From: Hydnum rufescens UP504
Lineage: Eukaryota > Basidiomycota > Agaricomycetes > Cantharellales > Hydnaceae
Assembly: GCA_014904985.1 (NCBI GenBank)
Contig: MU129215.1
Coordinates: forward strand, 1-52,854
Direction: 5' to 3'
DNA length: 52,854 nucleotides
Positions 9,442 through 20,674 of this stretch are shown here, piece by piece. The notes under the pieces were generated by a model that saw only the letters and a program-made list of their open reading frames with translations, was not told where the DNA came from and did no database searches. Each line of letters begins with the position of its first letter. Positions within the stretch are counted from its first letter, which is position 1. The translations under genes and the position numbers were made by a program.

Positions 9442-10609
9442 GCGCGCTTGGCATCTTGAATAGGTGGGGAAGTCTCAGATCTTCACTAAGACACTGTCCA
9501 CGCGACGGGGCATCAGCGCAATTGTCCACAGAGCGAACGTACTTTGGTAGAATGTCGAAAGAGTGTTGCATCATCAGTTCTGTAGAACAGCGAATGCAGA
9601 GATTTGTGTCGGGGTTACGACCGCGACCCCGGGAGAACTGGCCTATTGAGCCTTGATTGTCAGAGAAGATGATGACTTTTGCATTGCAAATTCCACGAGA
9701 TGCAATCTCGAGCATTGCAAGTTCTAGAGCAGCGCTTTCAGCCCAGCCGATGTCACGTCTTCCAGCTTTCCAGCCATCCTTCAGCTTCCAAGCTCACCAC
9801 TTGTGGCTGACAACTAGCCCTATTCCGAAGTTGGTTGAGGCATCTACCCAGATGTCTGGGTTGACAGTAGCTCTGGAATGGAGCGCACGGACAGCATCGG
9901 GAATGGAGAGAAGGCTGAGCCAGGTTTGCATATCTGCGATTGATTCTCTGGGAGGGAATCAGGTGACGAAGCGATTCTGAGAGCGGAAGGAGGCCAGAAA
10001 GCATTGTGAAGAAGGCAGAAAGGAACGGCCGACTTCGTGGATACAGGAAATGTGATTAAGACTCCCAAGGAGACGTTCGGTCTCAACAGCAGAAACTCCG
10101 TGAGATGAACTGTTGGCAATCCAAGCCTCAACACGAGCCTTGGATTTTAAGTGCTTTTCCTCTGGCAAAGACATGGATTTGGAACTGAAATTCCAATCGA
10201 AGCCTATGTATCGGACAGTGTGATGGAAATCTCGTGATTTTTCTGTTGTTAGTGGCCAGCCAAGAGTGTGAAAGATTTGAATTATGTCCTTGAAGATGAG
10301 GTCGTAGTGATACTGGGAATTGACAGACGAGGTTGGGGAGCGGATGGGAATGATGTCATCGACCCACTTTCCATAGAAGGTTAGAGGGAGGGTGGAGCAG
10401 ATTATATCCATCATGGCATCAAGGGCCTGGCCAAGATTCCCGCCAGATGAGCGAAGTCCAAAAGGGTGGCAGCGGTCAATGTAGATGAGACCTTCTTGGT
10501 GACAAGCTACAACGAGGAAGATGAGGTGTGGGAATAACACGGGAATGCAACGGTATGCGGCTTTGATGTCTATCTGGGCACCTTGTGTACCAGGTGGGGC
10601 ATTGGTAAC

Positions 10610-10968
10610 CTTTGGAGGGTAGAAAGAATGCAACATGAGCAGTGGGTTTGAGAGTCGCAAAGGTAGCACGACTGTGGGCCATAGGGAACTGTGCATTCAC
10701 GTCCTCAGACACCAGGTCTGGATAAGCACACCGCACCCAGTGAGTGGCCTCAGACACCAGATCTGGAACAAGCACACCGCACCCGGCGAGTGGCCTCGGA
10801 CACCAGATCCGGAACAAGCACACCGCACCCGGCAAGTGGCCTCAGACACCAGATCCAGAACAAGCACGCTGCACCCGGCAAGCGGCCTCAGACACCAGGC
10901 CTGGAGTGATGACACAGCACACGCATGGGGGTTGCCATGCTGGGCAAAATGAGGTAGAAGGAACTTAC
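10610..10968 (-). other. Spliceosomal intron inside the RT gene
   Basis: On the minus strand the donor is GTAAGT (10968-10963) and the acceptor ends CCAAAG (AG at 10611-10610). Removing 359 nt joins FTEFAQF to VTNAPPGTQ in frame, the expected order of the DIRS RT domain. The bulk of the intron is the 46-bp minisatellite. Confidence 0.75.
10703..10930 (+). repeat. 46-bp minisatellite in the RT intron
   Basis: About four and a half copies of a 46-bp unit starting CCTCAGACACCAGATCTGG and ending in a CACCCGG-GAGTGG part; starts near 10703, 10748, 10794, 10840 and 10886 (partial). Units differ by a few substitutions. It lies wholly in the intron, so it does not itself break the coding sequence. 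Confidence 0.85.
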
Positions 10969-11479
10969 AAATTGAGCGAACTCAGTGAAACCGACCCAAT
11001 GTGTAGGCGCGTCGGCATCAATCCAGTCATTGACAGCTTTGCCTGCCACACCTTTGAATGAGAGGTCGTGAATTATACGAAATTTACCAGGAGAACCGGC
11101 TTTAGGGACTATTCCAATAGGCGAGGTTTGGAAACAGCTTCCAAGCAGTGACTCGGCTTCAAGAATTGAGATTGGGCCTATCATACGTCTGAGCTGGACC
11201 TCATCATGAAAGTATTTTTCAGCAAGAGCGGCGTCTTCTTCTGATTTATAATGATTCTTTTGGATTATGGTGTTGGGAAGGGTTGGCATGGGACCGATAG
11301 GGAAACCGTGGAGAATATTGTTGACGAGAGCTGGGTACTTTGTGTTGAGCAAGCAATCATTAAGGAGACGGAGAAATTCTTGCGCAAGAAGGGGGGTGAT
11401 TGGGAGTTCAATGTCGATGGTTGCAAGCCCTGGCAGAGTGTCCTTTGCGAGTACAGATTGAGCACCTGTGTGAGTTTCC

Positions 11480-12030
11480 TTTTTCATGATCAGGGTTTGA
11501 ACATTGGTTAAGGTTAAAGAAGGTGCAGAGAGGGTCGCCACTTGTGGCCACGACGATTTTTCCATTTTGCCAAGCAAATTTGATTGGTTCTCTGAGGATG
11601 GTTTGATTTGCAGAGCATGACGAGGCTTTGTGGCCTTCTTTCCCACAGATGAGGCAGCACGAGGCGGGGTTTGTGTCTCGGCTGCTGGTCGGAAAGGGGG
11701 ACTGGGATGCCCTGGATTGAAAACCTCGATTGCGAATGGGAAAGTGGTTGTCACGGGGAAAGGATGTATGGAGGGAGGGTTGAGAGGAAAACGATCGTTG
11801 CCAGGTTTTGAGTTGCTCATCGCGAATTTCACGCTCGTACTTAGGGAGCTGTTCAAGGAGATAGTCACCAAGAACGATTCTGCCTTCAGAGTTGAAAAAC
11901 TGGATTCATGTAGCAATATCGAAATGCCGGATAATTGGGAAATCGCTATCGGACTGGTAGAGGTGATGATTCTGGAGGAGGTCGTGCCATTTTTGAAACA
12001 TTTCGCCAAGCTCACTCCCTAGTTCAGCAC
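11480..12030 (-). pseudogene. ORF1 (Gag-like) C-terminal half with zinc knuckle
   Basis: Minus-strand frame with TWIQFFNSEGRIVLGDYLLE, then a Ser/Arg/Pro-rich linker, then CLICGKEGHKASSC (CX2CX4HX4C zinc knuckle, about 11655-11614). This is followed by GDPLCTFFNLNQCSNP, the usual tail of ORF1 in tyrosine-recombinase retroelements. It directly precedes the RT on the same strand. The upstream half (to about 12300) is degraded and no start is evident. Confidence 0.7.
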
Positions 12031-14714
12031 CAACAGTCGGGATAAGGTTTCGCCAGCCTTCTTCCCACTCGTTTTGGAGATAGCGTCTTCAATAGCGAAA
12101 AATTCCTTGAGTTTAAGAGGAGAGAATTCCCGATGTTGGGGTGAAGGCCTGGTCTCAAGCGATCAGGAAGATTCAAGGAGGGCTCTCATTGAGGGCTCTC
12201 CAGCCATGGTTGTGAGTCCTTGCCCCTAGGTCGAGAATGAGGGTAGAGAGACCATCTGCTGAGGGGCATTTTGGATCGAACCTTGGAGCCACTGCTTTGA
12301 ATCCCTAGCCCCAAACTCATCTCATGCGAATCTCAAGACCATCCTCCCAGAACAAGATGTCACACCATAGTAACAAAGAACGTGCCGTCCTCCCCAAAAT
12401 TGCCCTCCCCCACTGGAATCAAACCCCGCAACTTTCCTTTGCCCCAAAGAATACAAGAAATGCAGTGCAGGGGCTGAAAGTTCTGAGGATAGACGGGCAG
12501 AGATGAGAAGACCAACAGGATAATCCTGAACCCCAGGAGATGCAGCCAAGGATGTGTCAGAGGCCCATGATCTACCCCCTCCGAATACCTGACCAAGGAC
12601 CAAGAAAAAGCTGTTCATACTCTTTTTTTGGACCACTGTGGAAGGACGTTGCAAAGCCAAGGCCAAGGACCTCCCCAAATGTGGACTGCCTCTGCTGTTT
12701 TCAGGGTGCTGGGCGACATGTTCTCCAAGGAGAGTCACTGTACAACATTTGAATTGTTTCCAAACAGTTTTTCGGGCCCAAAACCTGGATAACAAAGGTA
12801 TGTAATGCAGGGAAAACTGAGACTGTTATAACTCATTTAATTTCCTCCAGATCCAGAGGCCATGTTGTATAACCAAGAGGAGATGAAGAAGGCAAAAGAT
12901 CGTGGTGGCGAGGCGGATGTCAAATGCATGTGAAAATAAAGAGCTGCGGAGTCTCTACAAGTTGATGCTGCAAGTTCCAAAAATTGTGGGCAGGCACCTG
13001 TGCCCAAAAGAAATCATCAACACGAAACCAAAGACTTGTTTGGATGTTGGAGAGGTTTGTTTCAATTGTCTAGCAGGATCAGAATAATACCTCCTAATTG
13101 TTCCACAGGCCTGTGTCCTCCCCAGCAATCTCTGGTCTGTGGAAGTTTTGGTTTGCTCTGCCAGGATGCTCTGGATCCAATGGGTCAGCTGGCAGCATGT
13201 TTCTCCAGTAGTTGCCAAAAACCAGCGAATCCTTGAACGGCCTGATCTGAATGATGCCAACTGAAATGAAAGATCTTCTCCAGAAGCTCTTGTAAGACAA
13301 GAAAATACTGTCCACTCCCATCTGCTGATAGCATCTCATTTGTTAGTGCCACCTATGTGGAGCAGCAGAACCTCCAGTGAGGATCTTGTGTGGAGTGGGG
13401 ATTGGGTGAAAAAAAGGAAATTAATTGTAGCCAGGGCCAGTAACCATGCTGTGTAGGTGGCCTGAGAACTGCTGGCTTGAATGCTTTGTGGAGGTGATAG
13501 TGAGTGAATGTCTTACCATTGGTCCAGGATTACCCTATGGATTGATTAATTTTGGGACTCTAGACAATGCCCTCGGGATGGACAATGAGAAGGCCTGTCC
13601 GCCCCCCCCCCCCCTCTCCAAGGATTGGAAACTGACTGTACACAGGCTGGGACAAAGGAAGTGTTTGTTACACCAACTTCCAGACAATGTTCCCCTTAGA
13701 AAAAATGGAGGTCCCTGGGTACACACCAGAGAGTGGCTTTACCTCCAAGCCTGTGTTGTTGGCCTATTGAAAGTCCAATGCAAGGGAGAGTATGGAAAAG
13801 CACAAGAATCCAAGTTTCTACTCTCAATGTGTAGAATCTGCATAGTCCTCCACAGTTCCCACTTTAACCTTAAAATGAGAAATATGTAAAGGTCGAAATT
13901 TCAAAGGAGGGGTGTTGAAGAATTATGATGATGAGGGGCCTGGTCATCACAGTCTCTGGTAAAGCCTTTCACTGTCGTCAGACCAAGGCATTTCAAAAAG
14001 AAAAGGCTGCAATTGCCAAAAGGAAAAGAAGGCAAAGAGAGGCCATGGAAGAACTTGTTCTGCTAGACTATCTGTGGGCTGTTCTAATTTGGTTAAGGGC
14101 CGAGTCACCCAACCACAACAATATCTAAAAAAGTGAGTTATTTATTCTCAGTTCTTGCTCTCTGGCAAGAAAATCTGATGGATCTCTATCTACACCTCTA
14201 TGGCTATCTCTCTACTCTCCATTTTGGCCCGAACAGCATACACCAAAGCACAAACCTCAACCTGCTGCCTCTAATCCTCCCTGAACAGGAGAGAGGACGA
14301 AGATGATGAAGATGAAGAGAATAGGATGTTCCCATCTTTCCTTGTCTGATCCCTTATCTGACTCCCTTCACTTGAATCTGCCTTTCATATACTCTGATCC
14401 AAAAATTACTTTGAATTCTTTCACCCCAATGCATGTCAATACAGCCCAATAAATGTGTTATACAATGTGGTTCTGCCATGCCTTATAGGAGCATTGCTTT
14501 CCATGACCCGTGTTAGCTTGGCCTTGCTATTTGGGCAGGATTATAAAGTGTTTTTCTTTGATTTTTCAGAGGACTGTGAATGGCTTCTCTTCTAAGGAAA
14601 CATACTTGCCTCAGATTCTGAATTATAAATTTTGGATCATTTTGGCCAGCAATAATTGTCTTGATGATTCTAAAAGGATTAAACTGAGAACATTGGATGC
14701 AGCAATCATTTAGC
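12031..14714. other. Unassigned region before the second array
   Basis: Several modest open frames occur (minus 12322-12795; plus 13446-13889; minus 13094-13339). I recognise none of them, and their frames are interrupted. The region holds a C-run at 13602-13615. By position it may be the decayed body of the element whose 3' array and cap follow (14715-15783), but I found no KDZ motifs here, so this is only a guess. Confidence 0.3.
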
Positions 14715-15708
14715 AGGTAGTCAAGATTTACTAGTAGGTTACCCTTAGGGCTAGCAGGTATTCCAGATCCCATAAGTAGAAAAAAAAAAAGTATTCTAGG
14801 GGTCTAGCCCAGGTATTCCAGATTTCATAGTAGGTACTCTAAGGGTCTAGTAGGTTATTCCAGATTTCATAGTAGGTACTCTGGGGGGTCTAGCAGGTAT
14901 TCCAGGATTGTTAAGAGTAGGTACTCTAGGGGGGTCTAGCAGTATTCTGATTGTAGAGTAGTAACTGCTAGGGGGCTAGCAGAGTATTCTGGATTGATAA
15001 GCTAGTACTCTAGGGGGTCTAGCAGGTATTCTGGATTGTAGAGTAGGTACTCTAGGGGTCTAGCAGGTATTCTGGATTGTAGAGTAGGTTTCTAGGGGGT
15101 CTAGCAGGTTTCTGGATTTTAGAGTAGGTACTCTAGGGGTCTAGCAGGTATTCTGGATTTTAGAGTAGGTATTCTAGGGGGTCTAGCAGATATTCTAGAT
15201 TTTAGAGTAGGTATTCTAGGGGGTCTAGCAGGTATTCTGGATTTTATGGTAGGTATGTTATGGGATCTAGCAGGTATTCTGGATTTTATAGTAGGTATTC
15301 TAGGGGTTCTAGCAGGTGTCCTGGATTTCATAGTAGATATTCTAGGGGGTCCAGCAGGTGTTCTGAATTTCATAGTAGGTATTCTCTGTGGTCTAGCAGG
15401 TATTCCCAATTTTATAGTGGGTATCCTATGGGGTGTAGTAGGTGTTCTAAGGTGCATAGTCAGTATTCTATGGGATGTAGTAGGTATTTCAAGTTGTATA
15501 GACAGTATTGTGTGGAGCATAGCAGGTGTTCTATGAGGCAGAGCAAGTGTTACAAGGTATATAGTAGGTATTCTGTGGAGCATAGCAGGTGTCACAGCAA
15601 GAATAGTAGGTGTTCAGACTATGCTAGTAGGTTCCTGGCCAATGATAGTTGGTGTTAAATCACTGCATAGCAGGAAATAATACATGTATAGTAGGTGATA
15701 TGGCCTCT
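14715..15708 (+). repeat. Second tandem array (about 40-nt dimer, TAGCAGGTATTCTGG core)
   Basis: Alternating half-units, TAGCAGGTATTCTGGATTTT and GAGTAGGTACTCTAGGGG, repeat over about 1 kb with many indels. They grade into TAGTAGGTGTT and GTAGGTGAT forms near the right end. The half-unit is close to the 21-nt period at 6290-7445 and shares the AGCAGGT core, so the two arrays look homologous but separately amplified. Confidence 0.85.
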
Positions 15709-15783
15709 GTAGTAGGTGATAACCTGATATCCAGATACCCTTCAAGGGGGGGGTTTCATACATTAAAATGGGGCCTTGAAGGG
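15709..15783 (+). repeat. Array cap with hairpin, copy 2
   Basis: Same block as 7471-7546: GTAGTAGGTGATAACCTG, then stem CCCTTCAAGG (15738-15747) and CCTTGAAGGG (15774-15783) around a G-run. It ends at the same point before the flanks diverge. Confidence 0.8.
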
Positions 15784-16638
15784 GTTGAAGTAGTTTCCCT
15801 GGGCTGATGTATAGACTATGTATAGTCAATATAAACTTTGCATGAGGTTTTATGTTTAACTTCAGTTCAAAGTAACCTATTTCTCCACCAAGGAACCTGC
15901 TTACATAACTCTGGAACTTGCCAGACTCATTCTGGATTATGGTTAAAATCAGTGTTCAGCTCAGATATTTCTCATGTCTGAAGGGGCTCATGGTTTCAGG
16001 TTTGAACCTGGGTTAAACCTGAACCTGACCTGAACCTGAAAACATGGGGGCCCAAAACCTGAAATCACCCATGAGGGCAAAACCCAAACCTGACCACAGG
16101 CCAGGTTCAGGTTCAAACTCAGGTTTCCAGGGTTTGTAACCTGACTTCAGAAACCATAGTCATGCAGGGTTGCTGAAAGGTGTCCCCTGAGGATCATTGT
16201 ACCCTAGTATCCAAGTACCCATTAGTAGAGAGAATAACAGTACCTCAAGCAAGGAGAAGAGCATAAAAGGGAATAAGAGAATCAGAGTGTGTCAGTCTTG
16301 CTTAGTCATGTGAAGTATAGTGGACAGCTGTAGAACCCCCAGAGTAGGAGTTGCTAGACATCCATTCTTGAAGTCATGTGTTCAAATCTTGAGTCTTGCA
16401 GTTGAGTCTTGAGGTGTCTTGGAAGTGTCTTGAAGTCTTGTGTTCAAATCTTGTGCTGAACATCTGTCTTGGAGTCTTGCTGTGAAAGTCTGGAATCAAA
16501 ACCAACAACAAACTAGTATGAAATAACAGTTGAGTGGCACATAACCCATCAAAACTGATCTGTCCTCATCTCAGAACAATCTAACAAACATTTCATAACA
16601 TTTCAATCAATCACACCTAATGCACCCTCAAAATAGTA
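15784..16638. other. AT-rich non-coding stretch with AACCTG simple repeats
   Basis: No gene seen. 15990-16150 is dense in AACCTG and its complement CAGGTT in both orientations, able to fold back. 16370-16490 has GTCTTG-type short repeats. Confidence 0.5.
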
Positions 16639-16682
16639 CCTCTTAGGTGGTTTGAGTTTGCATCTGCAAACCACCTAAGAGG
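16639..16682. repeat. 16-bp perfect inverted repeat
   Basis: CCTCTTAGGTGGTTTG at 16639-16654 pairs perfectly with 16667-16682 across a 12-nt loop. It is followed to about 16956 by several TGTCTAA-like words. It could be the end of a small foldback element; no target duplication is evident. Confidence 0.6.
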
Positions 16683-16956
16683 TGTTCTGAGTATAGGTGT
16701 GTCTAAGACATGCCTGGTGGGTTTTTTTTTTCTAAGTTCACTATATAGACATGTCTAAAATAGCCTGCCACAGGCACTGCCTGGGAGGGTTTGTTCACTG
16801 GCTGGAGAGTGTTACAGGTCTAATTTAGGCATGTCTAATAAGATATTTTCTGGAGCCTTAGAGGTGTCTATCATCCTTATTGTGTGTCTACTGGTGTCTA
16901 AATCAACATTTTGAGCCCAAGACCTCTGGTGGCAGTACTAATAGGTGTCTAATGTT

Positions 16957-17112
16957 GTTTCAGCAGCTAGGTGCGAGGCATGAGTACCTAGATGCAAGGC
17001 TAGATAAGAGAATGCCGGAATAAAGCGAGATAACTGGGGTATTATGTAAGACGACTTCCTTGAGCAAGGAATCGTTACTCCACCACATTCCAGACCCCCT
17101 CTGCTTGCCTCC
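16957..17112 (+). repeat. Retroelement leader or terminal repeat R, copy 1
   Basis: A block running from TTTCAGCAGCTAGGTGCGAG through GAGAATGCCGGAATAAAGCG to CTCGCTCG. It is repeated in the same orientation as two halves at 18285-18328 and 19367-19490. Directly downstream lies an ORF1-like frame (17168-17736), so R is probably the left terminal repeat of a retroelement related to the DIRS element at 8165-12030. Confidence 0.6.
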
Positions 17113-17167
17113 CTCGCTCGCATTATCGAGCATCCTTTTCTTCATATCTTCCACCGTCTCGATTACC

Positions 17168-17736
17168 ATGACCATGCAGAATCTAGGCAATGCCCCCAGC
17201 TCAACGAGTGCTAACAGCAACTCTCTCTTGTCAATCTCCCAAGTTGCTCTGGGCCCTATCATGCTCCAAGTGCCTGAGCGCGAGCGCACACGTCTCTTCT
17301 TCATGGCTAAATCTAATGCTATCGAAAAGAATGAACTCAACGCGCCTATACCTTCAGACAAGCAAATTGACGTGTTGTCAAAGAACTGCGAAGGCCTCGC
17401 TCAAGCTTGGCTTAATGCTGACGCGATACTGCCTCAAAACCCTGCGAATCAGAGTCAATCCTCTCCGTACCCCCCAGGATAAGGCTCCCAATCATGTCCA
17501 GACCGAAAGTGACGAGACCTCAAAGCCTTGGCCTCTATTTCTTCTCTCAAAATCCTCAAAGCGACTACTTCTGGCATAGAGTTTGTCCCAACTGCCTTCC
17601 GTCAAGTGATTCGCTCTGGAATCAACATTCCCCTCCCTGCCCTCACTTTCACTGCTCTTAACAGCTTTCGTCTGGGCAAAGTTGTCGAACTCGAAACAAT
17701 CCGCACCCGCGTAATCTCAAGAAACTCTCCATCCGG
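17168..17736 (+). CDS. N-terminal part of a retroelement ORF1 (Gag-like), cut by a gap
   Basis: From ATGACCATGCAG the frame reads a low-complexity Ser/Asn start, then LFFMAKSNAIEKNELNAPIP, EGLAQAWLNADAIL and, after a frame break near 17480, SGIEFVPTAFRQVIRSGINI and PLPALTFTALNSFRLGK. This resembles the N-terminal ORF1 region of DIRS-like elements, but I base that on general layout rather than a diagnostic motif. It runs into the 25-N gap. It lies 56 bp after repeat R. Orientation is opposite to the DIRS relic on the left, so it is a separate copy. Confidence 0.45.
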
Positions 17737-17761
17737 NNNNNNNNNNNNNNNNNNNNNNNNN
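17737..17761. other. Assembly gap (25 N)
   Basis: Exactly 25 N, the same length as the gap at 34400-34424, so it is a placeholder of unknown true size. The ORF1 frame on the left is not resumed on the right. Confidence 0.95.
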
Positions 17762-18284
17762 TGCATGCTGTCTGTTCCCCCTTTGTTACAAATCCAGCCA
17801 CATCTTGTCAAAAGGCTTCCTAGGGTCTAATGCATTTGTATGATGTATTGAGAGCTTTATAAACATTTTTCTCATAGTCTGGCCTAGTCATCCGCTGTAT
17901 ATTGAGGAAACATTTCGTTGTGTGGACTGTACAGCCACCCTGAACCTTGGTTGCAACATTCATGAAAACACGAATTGGACAATCCTACGCATGGTATTTC
18001 TTTCACACAATAATGAAACATGGTTTGTTTTACATTTGGCAGGGAATGTTCGGGACACATTTTGGACAAAGTCCCTGTAACTCTGTAGGGTATTGATGGC
18101 TGCGTGATTACAAAATTTTAGAGAAATTTAAAAGATTCTGTCCGAACAATCCTTAGCGAATGCTTAAATTAATGCCCCTCCATTGGTCTGGACTCATATT
18201 CTCATTGTGTCAAGCACAATCTGCATCCGCATTTCGCAGAATCTAAGAGGGAGACCCGGGAACTGCCGATTATATGATATTGCT
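17762..18284. other. Non-coding stretch right of the gap
   Basis: AT-rich sequence with no recognisable coding frame, RNA gene or tandem repeat. Confidence 0.4.
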
Positions 18285-18328
18285 TCAGCAGCTTAGGTGC
18301 GAGGCACGAGTACCTAGATGCAAGCTAG
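18285..18328 (+). repeat. Repeat R, copy 2, left half
   Basis: CTTCAGCAGCTTAGGTGCGA through GATGCAAGCTAG matches the first part of R at 16957-17112. The match breaks at CTAG (18325-18328) and resumes at 19367. Confidence 0.7.
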
Positions 18329-19366
18329 TAAGGGGGTGTTTGTCGATCCTTCCGCAACCGGATGCAAATACGCTTGCTACGATGCAACTCAACGCCAAGA
18401 CCTTAGTGGCCTAAAACCTCGAAAAAATCAAATTGCGAATTTGGCCTAGACAGTTGGTCAAATTTTCATTAGACTGTTCCTTTCAAGTGCATCATGTGGT
18501 GTACTTATCGTTAGTCCCAACTTTACTAGGACCTAGTGATGCCGCGACTCGACTTTCGGCGAACTTCCAGTGACGTTCAACGGACTTCGTACAACTTCCA
18601 AGTCACAGTCGAGTCGCAAGTTGGGACTGCTGGCACTTCCATATCCTGCATGAATAATATTCATTGCTCATCATCAAATAGACTGGCCTTTTCCACCAAA
18701 TCAACACAATTGACGTCCCCACCGCAAAATACTGTTCAGTTTTGATTGATGAGAAGCCTGCTCCATCTACAATCTCTGTGAGGTTCTGTTTTCCAGCATC
18801 CGTGAAGTCAGGTAATTCTTTTTCAACATAACCTTTAAGGCCTCCACAATTTTGGGTTTGAGATGACTGTGCGGCTTTGTTATTGTCTTGGAGCTCGAAA
18901 AAAAATGAAGGTGTGAGGATCTTGGTTTAGAAATTTGGGACTGGTGTGGGATCGAGACAATGACTATATTATGAGCAGTCTCCTTCGTCCAGATGATTTA
19001 CAAATTACTGTACAATGTTTACAGAGCCGGCTTGTTTTGACTTCTATCTTGTATGTACGGAAGTTGTACTTCTTTCTCTTTCAAGGCTCTGGCAACATGT
19101 TTATCAATCTATATTACAGGCAGTTTCAGCAGTGCATGTAGAATTCTAACATGCAGTAAGAGTAATGTACAGTTAATAACAATATAAGTGTCATAGAATT
19201 GATTTGGCCGGATAGTCGCACGGACCAAATGCTTGCGGCTGTAAAGGAGAGGCAATGCAGAGCGCGACAACGACGACAACGACTCATTGCAACTACGCTC
19301 CTTGGAAACAGGGCATCACGTGCTGTTCGGATACATCCGGTTGCGGAAGGATCGACATACGACCCC
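18329..19366. mobile_element. Non-autonomous TIR element nested in repeat R
   Basis: A perfect 24-bp inverted pair (18341-18364 and 19334-19357; begins TGTCGATCCTTCCGC) lies just inside GGGGT/ACCCC ends. Outside it, the two halves of repeat R join to recreate the uninterrupted copy at 16957-17112, with CTAG (or TAG) present on both sides as a likely target duplication. No transposase frame is visible in the roughly 1.04 kb. G-rich ends and a 3-4 bp duplication would fit a PIF/Harbinger-like MITE, but the superfamily is not proven. Confidence 0.75.
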
Positions 19367-19490
19367 TAGATAAGAGAATGCCGGAATAAAGCGAGATAAC
19401 CGGGGTATTATGTAAGACGACTTCCTTGAGCAAGGAATCGTTACTCCACCACATTCCAGCCCCTCTGCTTGCCCCACTCGCTCATCTCTC
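19367..19490 (+). repeat. Repeat R, copy 2, right half
   Basis: Resumes at TAGATAAGAGAATGCCGG and matches copy 1 closely through CTTGAGCAAGGAATCG to CTCGCTCA. Confidence 0.75.
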
Positions 19491-20674
19491 TTTTGGACAG
19501 AAATATGATTATAAATCAATCATGTGATGGTACAAGTGTTACAGGTCATTGCCGACCCCCACTAGTAGATACGCAAGACTGCGAGTCGGCAATATTGCTC
19601 CGAACTGACTTCTTTTGGGGCCATTTCCCATAATTGTGCTTGGCGCTAATGCCAATGTGTGTAAAGTAACACAACAAAATTCTTGTGTACAATCTATACC
19701 ACAAGGAGTACACAATGCTATGTGATCTGCTCTGCGATGCTCTCTTTCACACACAATGAAATATCGATGCATGTGGAAGATCGCGTTTCCGAAATTCAAT
19801 CACAAACACATGGAACATGGACAGTCCGAGTCAGAGATTTCTCATCTCTTGGAAGAATGCGAATAGGCGATCCTGACAGAGGGATGGGACGAGATGTCCC
19901 ATTGAACAAGGTCACGAAGAATAAACTCGGAGAAAGTGAAAGCTTCTGCAACGTCTCGACCAGAAGTCCCTTGAGGCTCGCCTGGAAGGCCTCCAGGGAT
20001 CTGAGAGTTGTCGTTGCAAAATGGATGCCGGAAATGGATGGGGAGAGGGCCACGTAAAGGCAGGATTCCTGATCGACTTGAAACATTCGAAGTAGGAAAA
20101 AAAAGATGGGTCCCATCCTGTGCAGGGATCATTGGAGGGTCCAGGATGTTGGAACAGAAAGCCGACAAAACAACGGATATCAGAGCAACTAAGGGCGTAC
20201 GGAGATAAAAGCCACGAAAAGGGCCTCTAGAGATGGGCATTCGTCACAAAGTTTGGGCACGACACACGAATTCCGCAGACATAATCCACGGCGATCGGGA
20301 GGATATTCGTCCTTTATCCTGCACTCTCGCCTTCCAGAGGGTCCAGGTGATCCAGGATGCATTGGTCGGAGGGCTGATGCTCTTCATCATGATTGTTCTC
20401 ATCTATTGGAACGTGCAGCGCCGCAAGCTACGGCGACAATGTGTATGTGTCCGAACTTGGCTGGTTGGAGAACATCTGGCCATCGTACATCCATGCCGTC
20501 CCGAAAGAGGCTGATGAGGACAATATGTGCGGCCACACGTCACCGAATGATGAAGAGGAAGGATGCTCATTTGTGGGGAGCTGATGGTGCGACTCGTGTA
20601 CGGGTCTGGGGATCGAAACCGAGTTTGCAGATGAACTGCCTCCGGATCCCGTAGGGTGCTCCTGCTCGTGTCAT
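19491..20674. other. Unassigned region with weak coding signals
   Basis: A minus-strand frame at 19796-20116 reads like protein (LYVALSPSISGIHFATTTL then SLEAFQASLKGLLVETLQKL). A plus-strand stretch near 20340-20410 encodes a hydrophobic segment, GGLMLFIMIVLIYW, that could span a membrane. I cannot assign either to a family or build a complete gene model. Confidence 0.3.

Larger units (their letters stand above)
9416..11510 (-). pseudogene. Reverse transcriptase and RNase H of the DIRS-type element
   Basis: RT fingers with PIGIVPKAGSPGKFRIIHDL near 11090 and the palm with GAQIDIKAAYRCIP near 10570. The catalytic motif is WVDDI near 10360, followed by LGWPLTTEKS and VRYIGFDW. The RNase H part shows IWVDASTNFGIGL near 9835 and the acidic FSDNQGSIGQFSRG near 9650, ending in VDNCADAPSRG. 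A phase-0 intron, 10610-10968, separates fingers and palm and restores continuity. One stop (TGA at 9959-9961, after RFVT) interrupts the frame where CGA is plausible. RT, RNase H and recombinase in one minus-strand block identify a DIRS-order element rather than a gypsy or copia element. Confidence 0.85.

Noticed and set aside
13600..13620. C-run as a structural or regulatory G-quadruplex site
   Set aside because: One uninterrupted homopolymer in an unassigned region; nothing nearby suggests function, and its length may be an assembly artefact.
16370..16490. tRNA-like B-box words (GTTCAAATC)
   Set aside because: No matching A-box or cloverleaf could be drawn; the words are part of GTCTTG simple repeats. 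I found no tRNA or rRNA gene in the window.
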